From: Nocardia thailandica NBRC 100428
GTDB lineage: Bacteria > Actinomycetota > Actinomycetes > Mycobacteriales > Mycobacteriaceae
Length of the DNA stretch: 33,224 nucleotides
Direction: 5' to 3'
NCBI RefSeq assembly: GCF_000308795.1
Contig: NZ_BAGK01000056.1
Location: 1-33,224, forward strand
The notes below the pieces were generated by a model. It worked only from the letters and a program-made list of their open reading frames with translations. It did not search any database and was not told where the DNA came from. Position 1 is the first letter of the stretch; every line of letters starts with the position of its first letter. Positions 1 to 9,203 of this stretch are shown one piece after another. Both the position numbers and the translations under genes were made by a program.

Positions 1-1312
1 AGCCCAGGAAGGTGGTCGGGATGGCCGGTTCGCCCGCCGAGAGCTTGAGGCCCTCCCACGGGAGGCTGACCAGGCCGTCGGCGACGAGCTCGCGGCTCCG
101 GGTCAGGGCGGGCAGGTCGGGGACCGGTTCGCCCTTGCGGACCAGCGGACGCTGCAGCGGGCGCGCGGTGAACTCCCCGGGGTCCGGCGCCGCCGAGGTC
201 TCGGGGTAGACGACCTCCTCCACTACCGTGCCGGTCGCCCTGGCCAGCCGCACCGCGACCTTCGCGCCGCCGCGGGACTCCTTGTGCGAGCTGCGTTTGG
301 CGACGGGCACGCCTTCCACCTCGACCAGCTTGTAGACCATGCCCGCGGTCGGGGCCCCGGAGCCGGTGACCAGGGAGGTGCCGACGCCGTAGACGTCGAC
401 CGGTTCGGCGCGCAGGGCCGCGATGGCGTACTCGTCCAGGTCGCCGGACACCACGATGCGGGTGTCGGTGGCGCCGAGCCCGTCGAGCTGGTCGCGGACC
501 TGGCGGGCCAGCACGCCGAGGTCGCCGGAGTCGATCCGCACCCCGCCCAGCTCCGGCCCGGCCACCTCGATCGCCGTAGCCACGCCGCGGGTGATGTCGA
601 AGGTGTCGACCAGCAGCGTGGTCGACACCCCCAGCGCCCGCACCTGGGAGCGGAACGCCTCGGCCTCGTGCTGGCCGTCGGCGCCGCTGTGCAGCAGGGT
701 GAAGGCGTGCGCGCTGGTTCCCGCGCCGGGGACGCCGAAGCGGCGGACCGCCTCCAGGTTGGAGGTGGCGTCGAAGCCGGCCAGGTAGGCGGCGCGCGAA
801 CTCGACGGCGCGGCCAGCTCGTGGGTGCGCCGCGACCCCATCTCGATGGTGGCCCGCCCGGCGGCCGCGTTGACCATGCGCGCGGCGGCCGAGGCGATCG
901 CGCTGTCGTGGTTGTAGATCGACAGGATCAGCGTCTCGAGCAGGACGCACTCGGCGAAGGTGCCGCGCACGGTGAGCAGGGGCGAACCCGGGAAGTACAG
1001 CTCGCCCTCGGCGTAGCCGTCGATGTCGCCGGTGAAGCGGTAGTCGCGCAGCCACCGGACCGTCTCCGGGTCGAGGAAGCGCTCGACGATCGCGATCTCC
1101 TCGGGGCCGAACCGGAATCGGGTCAGCGCCTCGATCAACCGGCCGGTGCCCGCGACGACGCCGTAGCGCCTGCCCGCGGGCAATCGGCGGGCGAACGCCT
1201 CGAACACGCAGCGGCGGTGCGCGGAGCCGTCGGCCAGCGCCGCGGCCAGCATGGTCAGTTCGTACTGGTCGGTCAGCAGGGCGGTGCTGGCCACTTCGTC
1301 AGGGTTGGGCAC
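1..1312 (-). CDS. pncB: Nicotinate phosphoribosyltransferase (partial, 3' end outside window)
   Basis: Leftward reading frame open from a GTG at 1312 to the window edge, about 437 residues. It makes nicotinate mononucleotide from nicotinic acid and PRPP, the entry step of NAD salvage. Near the N-terminus the translation reads LLTDQYELTML, followed by a FxxFARRLPxxRRYGVVAG block, EGELYFPGSP, ECVLLETLILSIYNHD, EMGSRRTHE, DSGDLGVLARQ and YGVGTSLVTGSGAP, all typical of actinobacterial PncB. The last visible residues, GEPAIPTTFLG, match the usual C-terminal end (in M. tuberculosis EPAIPTRTIPA), so only a few residues should be missing. A stop lies 16 codons upstream of the GTG and no ATG intervenes, so GTG is the best start. 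It diverges from clpS. Confidence 0.95.
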   Translation of the reverse strand, partial: MPNPDEVASTALLTDQYELTMLAAALADGSAHRRCVFEAFARRLPAGRRYGVVAGTGRLIEALTRFRFGPEEIAIVERFLDPETVRWLRDYRFTGDIDGYAEGELYFPGSPLLTVRGTFAECVLLETLILSIYNHDSAIASAAARMVNAAAGRATIEMGSRRTHELAAPSSSRAAYLAGFDATSNLEAVRRFGVPGAGTSAHAFTLLHSGADGQHEAEAFRSQVRALGVSTTLLVDTFDITRGVATAIEVAGPELGGVRIDSGDLGVLARQVRDQLDGLGATDTRIVVSGDLDEYAIAALRAEPVDVYGVGTSLVTGSGAPTAGMVYKLVEVEGVPVAKRSSHKESRGGAKVAVRLARATGTVVEEVVYPETSAAPDPGEFTARPLQRPLVRKGEPVPDLPALTRSRELVADGLVSLPWEGLKLSAGEPAIPTTFLG

Positions 1313-1319
1313 CCGCCGA

Positions 1320-1325
1320 ACTGTA
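1320..1325 (-). promoter_or_regulatory. -10 box of pncB, leaderless-type
   Basis: TACAGT on the minus strand, ending 7 nt before the pncB GTG. That spacing puts the transcription start at or next to the start codon, as in leaderless actinobacterial mRNAs. The same hexamer at the same distance precedes the gene starting at 9190. No convincing -35 was seen. Confidence 0.5.
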
Positions 1326-1349
1326 GTTTGTTTCTCCGCGGACGAGTCG

Positions 1350-1355
1350 TACCCT
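1350..1355 (+). promoter_or_regulatory. -10 box upstream of clpS
   Basis: TACCCT with a possible -35 TTGTTT at 1328-1333 (spacer 16). It ends 7 nt before an ATG at 1363. It therefore supports either a leaderless, longer ClpS or a transcript with about 87 nt of leader ahead of the ATG at 1450. Confidence 0.45.
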
Positions 1356-1449
1356 GAGAGTCATGGCCCTGTGCATTTCCGCCGGAACCGCCCATGGCAC
1401 GTCAGGCAGCTTCGAGGTCGAAGCCGCGGGCGTGAGCTGCCCGGTGGTG

Positions 1450-1743
1450 ATGGCGGTGCCGCAGGCGACGCCGGAGACGGTGGAGGAGACCGACATCCTC
1501 GAGGCCGAGGACCGGCCCTGGGTGACCGTCGTCTGGGACGACCCGGTCAATCTCATGCACTACGTCACCTACATATTCCAGAAGCTGTTCGGCTACAGCA
1601 AAGCCAAGGCGACCGAGCTGATGTTGCAGGTGCACAACGAGGGCAAGGCCGTGGTGTCCTCCGGTTCGCGGGACAAGATGGAACAGGACGTCCGCCGCCT
1701 GCACGCCGCGGGACTGTGGGCCACGATGCAGCGGGACGACTGA
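1450..1743 (+). CDS. clpS: ATP-dependent Clp protease adaptor ClpS
   Basis: Adaptor that hands N-end-rule substrates to the ClpC/ClpA unfoldase of the Clp protease in the cytosol. The core reads [17 protein letters not shown], then [14 protein letters not shown] and [18 protein letters not shown], ending [14 protein letters not shown]. The DDPxN loop and the helix with H-N-E-G-K are the substrate-binding features of the family. From ATG 1450 it is 97 residues, the family's usual size. An in-frame ATG at 1363 would add 29 residues of unconserved-looking sequence, but a -10 box sits 7 nt before it, so the longer leaderless form cannot be excluded. DUF2017 follows 22 nt later, as in M. tuberculosis Rv1331-Rv1332. 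Confidence 0.92.
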   Translation: MAVPQATPETVEETDILEAEDRPWVTVVWDDPVNLMHYVTYIFQKLFGYSKAKATELMLQVHNEGKAVVSSGSRDKMEQDVRRLHAAGLWATMQRDD

Positions 1744-1753
1744 GGGGTACGGG

Positions 1754-1759
1754 TACCGT
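1754..1759 (+). promoter_or_regulatory. -10 box of the DUF2017 gene, leaderless-type
   Basis: TACCGT ending exactly 6 nt before the GTG at 1766, which would place +1 on the start codon. It lies in the 22-nt gap after clpS, so the gene may have its own internal promoter in addition to read-through. Confidence 0.45.
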
Positions 1760-1765
1760 AGCGCC

Positions 1766-2335
1766 GTGCGGAAATGGAGCAGGAAGAACTCTCTGAGCGG
1801 TCTCAAGCTTCGATCCGAGATGGACGAACACGAGGCCGCGGTGCTGCGCTCCCTCGTCGGCGCGGTGTCGGGGCTGCTCAGCGATCGCGCGTCCGAGGCG
1901 CCGCAGGACGAACTGGCCGCCCTCACGGGTCTGCGCACCGGTAACTCGCTGGCTCCCGAGGATCCGCAGCTGCTGCGCCTGCTGCCCGACTTCCACCGCG
2001 CCGAACCCGGCTCCCCGGACGCGAAACGCGCCGACCTCAACAGCGCGCTGCGCAGCCTGCACGAACCGGAGATCATCGACGCCAAGCTCGCCGCCGGTGC
2101 GGTCGTGCTCGACACCGTCCCCGAACACGGCGGCCGCATCGTGCTCACCCCCGAGCAGGCCGACGCGTGGCTGGCCGCGCTGACCGACGTGCGCCTCGCG
2201 CTCGGCACCATGCTGGAGATCGACGCCGACACCCCCGACCACTTCGACCCGGCCGACCCCCGCGCGCCGCACCTGGACGTCTACCACTGGCTGACCTGGA
2301 TGCAGGACTCGCTGCTCCAGGCGCTGGCGCCGTGA
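1766..2335 (+). CDS. DUF2017 family protein (Rv1332-like)
   Basis: A 189-residue soluble protein starting MRKWSRKNSLSGLKLRSEMD, close to the start of M. tuberculosis Rv1332 (MRKWKR...). It is mostly helical by composition, with a conserved-looking HEAAVLRSLVGAVSGLL segment near residue 22 and a C-terminal DVYHWLTWMQDSLLQ. The function is unknown. The gene always seems to travel with clpS and the P1 peptidase in this lineage, which is the only functional hint. Its TGA overlaps the GTG of the next gene by 4 nt, so the two are likely translationally coupled. The start is GTG at 1766; no upstream in-frame alternative fits the gap after clpS. Confidence 0.85.
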   Translation: MRKWSRKNSLSGLKLRSEMDEHEAAVLRSLVGAVSGLLSDRASEAPQDELAALTGLRTGNSLAPEDPQLLRLLPDFHRAEPGSPDAKRADLNSALRSLHEPEIIDAKLAAGAVVLDTVPEHGGRIVLTPEQADAWLAALTDVRLALGTMLEIDADTPDHFDPADPRAPHLDVYHWLTWMQDSLLQALAP

Positions 2336-3393
2336 ACGCGCGGCCCGGGCATCGCGACGCGCTGACCGACGTCCCCGGCGTCCTGGTCGGGCACCACCAC
2401 GCGCTCGATCCGGCCGCGACGCTCGGCAGCGGCGCGGCCACCGGCTGCACGGTCGTGCGCGTCCCCGGCGGCGCGGTCGCCTCGGCCGACGTGCGCGGCG
2501 GCGGGCCGGGGACGAGGGAGACCGACCTGCTCGATCCCGGCGCGACGGTCCGGCGGGTCGACGCGGTCCTGCTGACCGGCGGCAGCGCCTACGGTCTCGC
2601 CGCCGCCGACGGGGTCATGCGCTTCCTCGAGGAAGCGGGCCAGGGCATTCCGATGGACCCGGCCGACCCGGCCAAGGTCGTGCCGATCGTGCCCGGCGCC
2701 GTGATCTTCGACCTGCCGGTCGGCGCCTGGGACATCCGCCCCACCGCGGAGTTCGGCTACCGGGCCGCCGCCGCGGCGGGCACCGACTTCGCGCGCGGCA
2801 CCGCCGGGGCGGGCGTCGGGGCGCGCGCGGGCGCCCTCAAGGGCGGGATCGGCTCGGCCAGCCTGGTTTTCGAGGAGGGCCCGGCGGCCGGGGTGACGGT
2901 GGCGGCGCTGATCGTCGCCAACCCGGTCGGCTCGGTGCTCGACCCGCGGACCGGGCTGCCGTGGGGGACCGGCACCGACGGGCCCGCGCACTTCGGGCTG
3001 CGGGCGGGCACCCCCGAACAGATCGCCCGCGCCCGCGACCTGCCCACCAAGGGCACCGTCCTCAACACGACCATCGGCGTCGTCGCCACCGACGCGCCGC
3101 TCGACCCGGCGGGCTGCCGCCGCCTGGCCACCACCGCCCACGACGGCCTGGCCCGCGCCATCCGCCCGGTGCACTCGCCGCTGGACGGCGACACCCTGTT
3201 CGCCCTCGCCACCGGCACGGCCGCCGTCCCCGCGCCGCCGCCGCTGCCCGCCGCCTTCCCGGCCGACCTGCTGCTGCTCGACCAGCTGTGCACGGCGGCC
3301 GCGGTCGTCGTGGAGCGCGCGGTCGTCGACGCGGTGCTGCGCGCGGAGTCCGTCGCGGGCATCCCCGCCTATCGGGACCTGTTTCCCGGCTGA
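2332..3393 (+). CDS. P1 family (S58, DmpA/NylC-like) N-terminal nucleophile hydrolase
   Basis: 353 residues from a GTG that overlaps the preceding stop. Early motifs LTDVPGVLVGHHH and GCTVVRVPGGAVASADVRGGGPGTRETDLL, then LTGGSAYGLAAADGVMRFLE, are characteristic of the DmpA/P1 fold. The segment KGTVLNTTIGVV places an Asn-Thr pair at about residues 245-246. In this family (for example NylC) the precursor cuts itself before a Thr or Ser that becomes the N-terminal nucleophile, so T246 is the expected catalytic residue and the protein should mature into two chains. The M. tuberculosis counterpart is Rv1333. The natural substrate is unknown; family members cleave peptides or amides. Cytosolic, with no signal peptide. 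Confidence 0.9.
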   Translation: MNARPGHRDALTDVPGVLVGHHHALDPAATLGSGAATGCTVVRVPGGAVASADVRGGGPGTRETDLLDPGATVRRVDAVLLTGGSAYGLAAADGVMRFLEEAGQGIPMDPADPAKVVPIVPGAVIFDLPVGAWDIRPTAEFGYRAAAAAGTDFARGTAGAGVGARAGALKGGIGSASLVFEEGPAAGVTVAALIVANPVGSVLDPRTGLPWGTGTDGPAHFGLRAGTPEQIARARDLPTKGTVLNTTIGVVATDAPLDPAGCRRLATTAHDGLARAIRPVHSPLDGDTLFALATGTAAVPAPPPLPAAFPADLLLLDQLCTAAAVVVERAVVDAVLRAESVAGIPAYRDLFPG

Positions 3394-3453
3394 TCGGGCG
3401 CGCCCGGCCCGCGAGGGGGGAGACCGGGATGCGGGGGCGCCGGAATAGCCGCC

Positions 3454-3459
3454 TAGGGT
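3454..3459 (+). promoter_or_regulatory. Candidate -10 box for mec-cysO-cysM
   Basis: TAGGGT in the 132-nt gap after the P1 peptidase gene. It would start a transcript about 60 nt ahead of the mec GTG. No clear -35 was found, so this is a weak call resting on the hexamer and the gap. Confidence 0.3.
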
Positions 3460-3525
3460 GGGATGTTGTCGAGGTGTGCCCGGAGCGGGCGCACCGGTGC
3501 CGAGAAGCGGAAGGGTTTGTGCCTC

Positions 3526-3939
3526 GTGCTGACGATCAGGGCGGATCTCGTCGATGCGATGGTGGCGCACGCGCGCGCCGATCACCCCGACGAGGCATGC
3601 GGCATCATCGCCGGGCCCGAGGACAGTGACCGGCCCGAGCGCTTCGTGGCCATGATCAACGCCGAGCGCTCGCCCACCTTCTATCGTTTCGACTCCGCCG
3701 AGCAGCTGGCGGTCTGGCGCGAGATGGACGACCGCGACGAGACGCCGGTCGTGATCTACCACTCGCACACCGCCACCGAGGCCTACCCCAGCCGGACCGA
3801 CATCTCGTTCGCCGCCGAGCCGTTCGCGCACTACGTGCTCATCTCCACCCGCGATCCCGAGCGGCACGAGCTGCGCAGCTACCGCATCGTCGACGGCGAG
3901 GTCACCGAAGAGCCGGTGCGGATCGTCGAAACCTACTGA
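3526..3939 (+). CDS. mec: JAMM/MPN+ metalloprotease, CysO-cysteine hydrolase
   Basis: A 137-residue zinc isopeptidase that frees cysteine from the CysO-cysteine adduct. The JAMM motif is complete: E23 in HPDEACG, then H79-S-H81 with S89 and D92 in YHSHTATEAYPSRTD. The sequence closely tracks M. tuberculosis Mec (Rv1334), including NAERSPTFYR and RDPxRHELRSYRIVDG. I chose GTG 3526, which gives LTIRADLVDAMVAHAR at the N-terminus; longer in-frame starts (TTG 3517, ATG 3463) only add arginine-rich sequence with no family match. cysO begins 35 nt downstream. Because the adjacent CysO ends in Gly-Gly-Ala, this protease may also trim the carrier. Confidence 0.92.
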   Translation: MLTIRADLVDAMVAHARADHPDEACGIIAGPEDSDRPERFVAMINAERSPTFYRFDSAEQLAVWREMDDRDETPVVIYHSHTATEAYPSRTDISFAAEPFAHYVLISTRDPERHELRSYRIVDGEVTEEPVRIVETY

Positions 3940-3974
3940 CCCAGACCTGTTTTCATCTCGAACGAGGAGTTCCC

Positions 3975-5217
<1,243 letters not shown>

Positions 5218-5225
5218 GCGCCCGA

Positions 5226-5259
5226 CGCGCCCCGGCCGCCTTGCTTGCGCCGGGGCGCG
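5226..5259 (+). terminator. Strong hairpin after cysM
   Basis: Perfect 11-bp arms CGCGCCCCGGC and GCCGGGGCGCG around a 12-nt loop, starting 8 nt after the cysM stop. There is no U tract, which is common for actinobacterial terminators. It separates the cysteine genes from the rhomboid gene. Confidence 0.65.
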
Positions 5260-5311
5260 GTTGCGCCGACCCTGGGAACCACAGGCGTTCGGCGCAGGGC
5301 AGGAGAGGCAC

Positions 5312-5995
5312 ATGACGGGTATCGGATCGTCGTTCGATCCCGACCGTATCGAGGCGTTGCGCCGCGGTCCGGTCGCGACGCCCTCGGACGGCGGCCGCGC
5401 GGTCGAGGGCTGGCTGCGCGCGGGGATCGCGATCAGCGCCTTCGTCGTCGCGCTCTATGCCATCGAGCTGGTCGATGTGATCTCACCCGCACAGCTCGAT
5501 CGCGCGGGCATCGAGCCCCGCGAGGCCGACGGCCTCGACGGCATCCTGTGGGCGCCGCTGCTGCACGCGGACTGGGCGCACCTGATGGCCAACACCCTCC
5601 CGCTGCTGGTCCTCGGCTTCCTGGTGCTGCTGTCCGGGATCGGGCGCGGGCTCGCGGCCACCGCGATCATCTGGGTGATCGCCGGGGTCGGCACCTGGCT
5701 CACCGGCTCGGCGGGCGTGCACCTCGGCGCGTCCTCGCTGGTCTTCGGCTGGCTGACCTATCTGATCTGCCGCGGCTGGTTCGCCCGCAACGTCGGGCAG
5801 ATCCTGCTCGGCGTGGTGATCTTCGCGATCTACGGCTCCATGCTGTGGGGCGTGCTCCCCAGCGATCCCCGAATCTCTTGGCAGGGCCATCTTTTCGGGG
5901 CAGTGGGTGGTGTCGTGGCCGGCTGGGTACTCTCTGGTGATGAACGTCGACGCCGCCGTGGGATTCCGGACGGCCGCGCTGTGCCTACGCGGTAA
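5312..5995 (+). CDS. Rhomboid-family intramembrane serine protease
   Basis: 227-residue polytopic membrane protein, counterpart of M. tuberculosis Rv1337. Six hydrophobic segments can be seen, starting near residues 38-57. The catalytic serine lies in HLGASSLVFG (S141) and the catalytic histidine in WQGHLFGAVGG (H193); HLMANTLPL (H90, N94) supplies the oxyanion-side residues of the second helix. Both halves of the Ser-His dyad are present, so it should be active. AGGAG about 7 nt before ATG 5312 fixes the start. The substrate is unknown. The tail is short and arginine-rich, placing it on the cytosolic side. murI, which follows the rhomboid gene in M. tuberculosis, is not here. Confidence 0.9.
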   Translation: MTGIGSSFDPDRIEALRRGPVATPSDGGRAVEGWLRAGIAISAFVVALYAIELVDVISPAQLDRAGIEPREADGLDGILWAPLLHADWAHLMANTLPLLVLGFLVLLSGIGRGLAATAIIWVIAGVGTWLTGSAGVHLGASSLVFGWLTYLICRGWFARNVGQILLGVVIFAIYGSMLWGVLPSDPRISWQGHLFGAVGGVVAGWVLSGDERRRRRGIPDGRAVPTR

Positions 5996-6064
5996 CCCGG
6001 GGTCCGGTCCGGAAATTGGGGGGATCCTGCATTGAGCACCAATCCGTCGTGGCAGCATGGGGAC

Positions 6065-6829
6065 ATGCGCCTTACCGTCCTCGGGTGCTCGGGCAGTGTG
6101 TCCGGCCCGGACTCCCCAGCGTCGGGGTACCTGCTGACCGGCCCGGACATCCGTCCGACCGTCATCGACTTCGGCCCCGGGATCTTCGGCGCGCTGCAGC
6201 GCCACCTCAACCCCGGTGACGTCGACATCTTCCTGACGCACCTGCACGCGGATCACTGCCTCGACCTGCCCGCCCTGCTGGTGTGGCGGCGCTACCACCC
6301 GAATCCGCCGGTCGGCAGGGCCCTGGTGCGCGGCCCGTCCGACGCGGCCCTGCGCATCGGCAACGCCTCCGCCGAGATCGGCGGCGACACCGACGACTGG
6401 TCCGACGTCATCGACTCCCAGGCGTGGGCCGAGGGCGAGGCGATCCCGTTCGGCGCGGGCAACACCGTCGAGGCCCGCCGCATGTACCACCCGCCGGAGT
6501 CCTACGGCCTGCGCATCACCACCGCCACCGGCAAGGTGTTCGTCTACACCGGCGACACCGCCATGTGCGACGCCGTGGTCGAGCTCGCCGAGGGCGCCGA
6601 CGTGCTGATGTCGGAGGCCTCCTGGACCCACGACCCGGCCAACCGGCCGCCGGGCATCCATCTCTCCGGCACCGAGGCGGGCGAGATCGCCACCCGCGCG
6701 GGCGCCAAGGAACTCCTGCTCACCCACATCCCCCCGTGGACCTCGCGGGAGGACGTCATCGCCGAGGCCAAGGCCGCTTTCGCGGGCCCGGTGCACGCCG
6801 TGTCCCCGGGCGAGACCTTCGACATCTGA
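6065..6829 (+). CDS. MBL-fold cyclic-nucleotide phosphodiesterase (Rv1339-like)
   Basis: 254-residue metallo-beta-lactamase-fold hydrolase. It starts [24 protein letters not shown], nearly the same as M. tuberculosis Rv1339, which has been described as an atypical class II cAMP phosphodiesterase. The two-metal motif HLHADHC (H59, H61, D63, H64) is intact; later metal ligands are in YTGDTAMCD and LTHIPPW. ATG 6065 is preferred over the in-frame TTG 6032 because the family begins with [11 protein letters not shown] weak -10-like CAGCAT ends 6 nt before this ATG. The gene precedes rph by 55 nt, as in M. tuberculosis. Confidence 0.9.
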   Translation: MRLTVLGCSGSVSGPDSPASGYLLTGPDIRPTVIDFGPGIFGALQRHLNPGDVDIFLTHLHADHCLDLPALLVWRRYHPNPPVGRALVRGPSDAALRIGNASAEIGGDTDDWSDVIDSQAWAEGEAIPFGAGNTVEARRMYHPPESYGLRITTATGKVFVYTGDTAMCDAVVELAEGADVLMSEASWTHDPANRPPGIHLSGTEAGEIATRAGAKELLLTHIPPWTSREDVIAEAKAAFAGPVHAVSPGETFDI

Positions 6830-6872
6830 GCCGAAGCTCCAGGGTCGCGCTGAGCCGGCACCGCGCGCGGGG

Positions 6873-6878
6873 CACAAT
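6873..6878 (+). promoter_or_regulatory. -10 box of rph, leaderless-type
   Basis: CACAAT ending 6 nt before the GTG of rph, so the predicted +1 coincides with the start codon. The arrangement matches the GACAAT box ahead of the sigma factor gene at 21881. Confidence 0.45.
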
Positions 6879-6884
6879 GTCCCC

Positions 6885-7649
6885 GTGACGAGACGAGCTG
6901 ATGGACGAGCGGACGACGAGCTCCGCGATGTGAAGATCACCCGGGGGTTCACCTCGCATCCGGCGGGTTCGGTGCTGGTGGAGTTCGGGCAGACGCGGGT
7001 CATGTGCACGGCCAGCGTCACCGAGGGGGTGCCGCCGTGGCGCCGGGATTCCGGGCTGGGCTGGCTCACCGCCGAGTACGCGATGCTGCCCGCCGCGACG
7101 CACACCCGCAGCGGTCGCGAGTCGGTCAAGGGCAAGGTCGGCGGCCGGACCCAGGAGATCAGCCGGCTGGTCGGTCGTTCCCTGCGCGCCTGCATCGACC
7201 TCGCGGCCATCGGCGAGAACACCATCGCCATCGACTGCGACGTGCTCCAGGCCGACGGCGGCACCCGCACGGCGGCCATCACCGGCGCCTACGTGGCGCT
7301 CTCGGACGCGGTGACCTACCTCGCGGCGGCCGGGAAACTGGCCGACCCGCAGCCGATCTCGTGCGCCATCGCGGCGGTGAGCGTCGGCGTGGTCGACGGC
7401 CGGGTCCGCCTCGACCTGCCGTACGAGGAGGATTCGCGCGCCGAGGTCGACATGAACGTGGTCGCCACCGACACCGGCACCCTGGTGGAGATCCAGGGCA
7501 CCGGCGAGGGCGCCACCTTCCCGCGCTCCACCCTGGACAAGATGCTGGACTCGGCGCTGGCCGGGTGTCAGCAGCTGTTCGACGTGCAGAAGGCCGCGCT
7601 CGCGCTGCCCTACCCGGGCGGGCTGCCCGAGCCCGCGGCGAAGAAGTAG
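6885..7649 (+). CDS. rph: Ribonuclease PH
   Basis: 254-residue phosphorolytic 3'-5' exoribonuclease that trims tRNA 3' ends. Strong family blocks are visible: [79 protein letters not shown] and [20 protein letters not shown]. The length matches the family. GTG 6885 is chosen because the N-terminal [13 protein letters not shown] aligns with the usual RxDGRxxxELR start. The gene is followed by rdgB after only 2 nt, so the two form a coupled pair, as in M. tuberculosis rphA-Rv1341. Confidence 0.96.
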   Translation: MTRRADGRADDELRDVKITRGFTSHPAGSVLVEFGQTRVMCTASVTEGVPPWRRDSGLGWLTAEYAMLPAATHTRSGRESVKGKVGGRTQEISRLVGRSLRACIDLAAIGENTIAIDCDVLQADGGTRTAAITGAYVALSDAVTYLAAAGKLADPQPISCAIAAVSVGVVDGRVRLDLPYEEDSRAEVDMNVVATDTGTLVEIQGTGEGATFPRSTLDKMLDSALAGCQQLFDVQKAALALPYPGGLPEPAAKK

Positions 7650-7651
7650 CC

Positions 7652-8254
7652 GTGGCCGCCCGCGTGCTGGTCGCCAGCCGGAATGCCAAGAAGCTGAAGG
7701 AACTGCGTCGCATCCTGGACGAGGCGGGGGTCGAGGGCATCGACCTCGTGTCGCTGGACGACGTGCCGCCCTACGAGGAGGCGCCCGAGACCGGCGCCAC
7801 CTTCGAGGAGAACGCGTTCGCGAAGGCCCGCGACGGCGCGGTCGCGACCGGGCTGCCCTGCGTGGCCGACGATTCCGGCATCGCGGTGGACGCGCTCAAC
7901 GGCATGCCCGGTGTCCTGTCGGCCCGCTGGTCCGGCCGTCACGGCGACGACGCCGCCAACAACGCGCTGCTGCTCGCGCAGCTGGGCGACGTCCCCGACG
8001 AGCGCCGCGGCGCCCGGTTCGTCTCCACCTGCGCGCTGGTCCTGCCCGACGGGACCGGCACCGTGGTGCGGGGCGAGTGGCCGGGCCGGATCGGCCGGGA
8101 GCCGGTGGGCGACGGCGGTTTCGGCTACGACCCGCTGTTCTTCCCGGACGGCGGCACCGGTTCGGCCGCCCAGCTGACCCCGGCCGAGAAGGACGCGGTC
8201 TCGCACCGCGGCCGCGCGCTCACCCAGCTGCTGCCCGCGCTGCGCGCGCTCTAG
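7652..8254 (+). CDS. rdgB: XTP/dITP pyrophosphatase (HAM1/RdgB)
   Basis: 200-residue house-cleaning enzyme that hydrolyses ITP, dITP and XTP to monophosphates, keeping deaminated purines out of DNA and RNA. Diagnostic motifs: LVASRNAKKLKELRRIL at the N-terminus, ETGATFEENAFAKAR, PCVADDSGIAVDALNGMPGVLSARW, GGFGYDPLFF and the C-terminal SHRGRALTQL. All expected nucleotide-binding residues (S-x-N-x-K; DDSG; FGYDP; SHR) are present. GTG 7652 starts 2 nt after the rph stop. A long hairpin follows the stop. Confidence 0.96.
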   Translation: MAARVLVASRNAKKLKELRRILDEAGVEGIDLVSLDDVPPYEEAPETGATFEENAFAKARDGAVATGLPCVADDSGIAVDALNGMPGVLSARWSGRHGDDAANNALLLAQLGDVPDERRGARFVSTCALVLPDGTGTVVRGEWPGRIGREPVGDGGFGYDPLFFPDGGTGSAAQLTPAEKDAVSHRGRALTQLLPALRAL

Positions 8255-8264
8255 CGCCGACGAC

Positions 8265-8306
8265 GAAGGCCCGGCCCCGCGAATGCCGCTCGCGGGCCGG
8301 GCCTTC
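8265..8306. terminator. Bidirectional terminator between rdgB and the DUF3817 gene
   Basis: Outer arms GAAGGCCCGG and CCGGGCCTTC pair perfectly (10 bp). After one bulged C an inner CCCGCG/CGCGGG adds 6 bp, with a 9-nt loop. It lies between two convergent genes and can serve both. Confidence 0.8.
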
Positions 8307-8321
8307 GGTGCGTCGGGTGAC

Positions 8322-8726
8322 CTACAGGCCGAACTGTTCCTTGACCTGCTTGGTGCGCAGGTGCTCGAAGACGAAGGACAGGAACGGGATCGTGCCCGCC
8401 AGCGCGGTGGTGACGGTGGTGACCGGCTTCCAGCGCGCCTTGATGGCCAGGTCGATGGTGAACACCAGGTACAGCATGTAGAACAGGCCGTGCGCCTGGC
8501 CGATGTAGAAGAACCAGCTCGGCGCGTCGTTCTTGTCGTCGAGCAGCAGGTACTTGTAGATCAGCTCGCCGGTGAGCACGAGCAGCCACACACCGGTGAT
8601 CCAGGCCAGCGCCCGGTACCGCTGCAACGCGCCGCGGATCTTGTCGCGGCTCGCGGCGCCCCTCGGCGGAGCCGGGGCGGGGGTGGTGTTGGCCAGTTCG
8701 GGGGTCTGGTTCTCGCTGGTGGTCAC
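8322..8726 (-). CDS. DUF3817 integral membrane protein (Rv1342c-like)
   Basis: 134 residues with a proline/alanine-rich cytosolic N-terminus of about 30 residues and three hydrophobic segments: LAWITGVWLLVLTGELIYKY, FFYIGQAHGLFYMLYLVFTID and the VTTVTTALAGTIPFLSFVF helix. The IGQAHGxxYMLYL and FVFEHLRTKQV signatures are those of the DUF3817 family; M. tuberculosis Rv1342c occupies the same place. The function is unknown. Its ATG overlaps the stop of the upstream lprD-like gene by 4 nt, so the pair is one transcript. Confidence 0.88.
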   Translation of the reverse strand: MTTSENQTPELANTTPAPAPPRGAASRDKIRGALQRYRALAWITGVWLLVLTGELIYKYLLLDDKNDAPSWFFYIGQAHGLFYMLYLVFTIDLAIKARWKPVTTVTTALAGTIPFLSFVFEHLRTKQVKEQFGL

Positions 8727-9190
8727 CCGGCGTTCCTCTCGGGGGCGTGCAGTCCGGCGCGGCGGACCTGGTCATCGATGTCGCGGGCGTGCAGTCCGGC
8801 GAGGTAGGCGTTGTAGGCCACGGTCTCGGGGTCGTCGGCGCGGGGCGCGGTCGGCCGTTCGGGAAGGATCCCCGCCGGGATCTCGCGCACCCGCTCGGCG
8901 CGGGACGGCCGCGGCCCGGCGGCCCGCTCCGGCTCCTCCGTGCCCTCCTGATACTCGCAGTCCTCCCGGCTCTCGCGCTCGAGCCGCACGAACCGGAAAT
9001 AGGCGAACACCGCGAAGCCCGCGAACAGCGGCCACTGCAGGGCGTAGCCGAGATTCTGGCCGGTGCCGGTGGACGATTCGAACCGTTGCCACTGCCACCA
9101 GCCCAGCGCCAGGCAGCCGAGAGCGGCGACGACGACCAGCGCGATGAGCGCGGGACGGTTGTGCGCCGGGCGATGCGGTGAATCGGACAC
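8723..9190 (-). CDS. LprD-like transmembrane protein (Rv1343c homologue)
   Basis: 155 residues. One clear membrane helix (about residues 12-28) runs into LALGWWQWQRFESSTGTGQNLGYALQWPLFAGF, then a second hydrophobic stretch and a charged cytosolic tail with EIPAGILPERP and YNAYLAGLHA. M. tuberculosis LprD has the same LGWWQW, QNLGYALQWPLF and IPAGLLPERPTP blocks. LprD is annotated as a lipoprotein, but I see no lipobox cysteine here: the Cys near the helix is followed by LALGWW and lies inside the membrane segment. GTG 9190 is favoured by a TACAGT -10 box 7 nt upstream; longer in-frame starts only add arginine-rich sequence. Confidence 0.82.
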   Translation of the reverse strand: MSDSPHRPAHNRPALIALVVVAALGCLALGWWQWQRFESSTGTGQNLGYALQWPLFAGFAVFAYFRFVRLERESREDCEYQEGTEEPERAAGPRPSRAERVREIPAGILPERPTAPRADDPETVAYNAYLAGLHARDIDDQVRRAGLHAPERNAG

Positions 9191-9197
9191 GACCCCG

Positions 9198-9203
9198 ACT
9201 GTA
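9198..9203 (-). promoter_or_regulatory. -10 box of the lprD-like gene, leaderless-type
   Basis: TACAGT on the minus strand ending 7 nt before GTG 9190. It is identical in sequence and spacing to the pncB box at 1320-1325. Confidence 0.5.

Noticed and set aside
284..1357. Long plus-strand frame opposite pncB
   Set aside because: It is the complement of a strongly conserved pncB frame; its translation is Gly/Arg/Asp-rich shadow sequence without family motifs.
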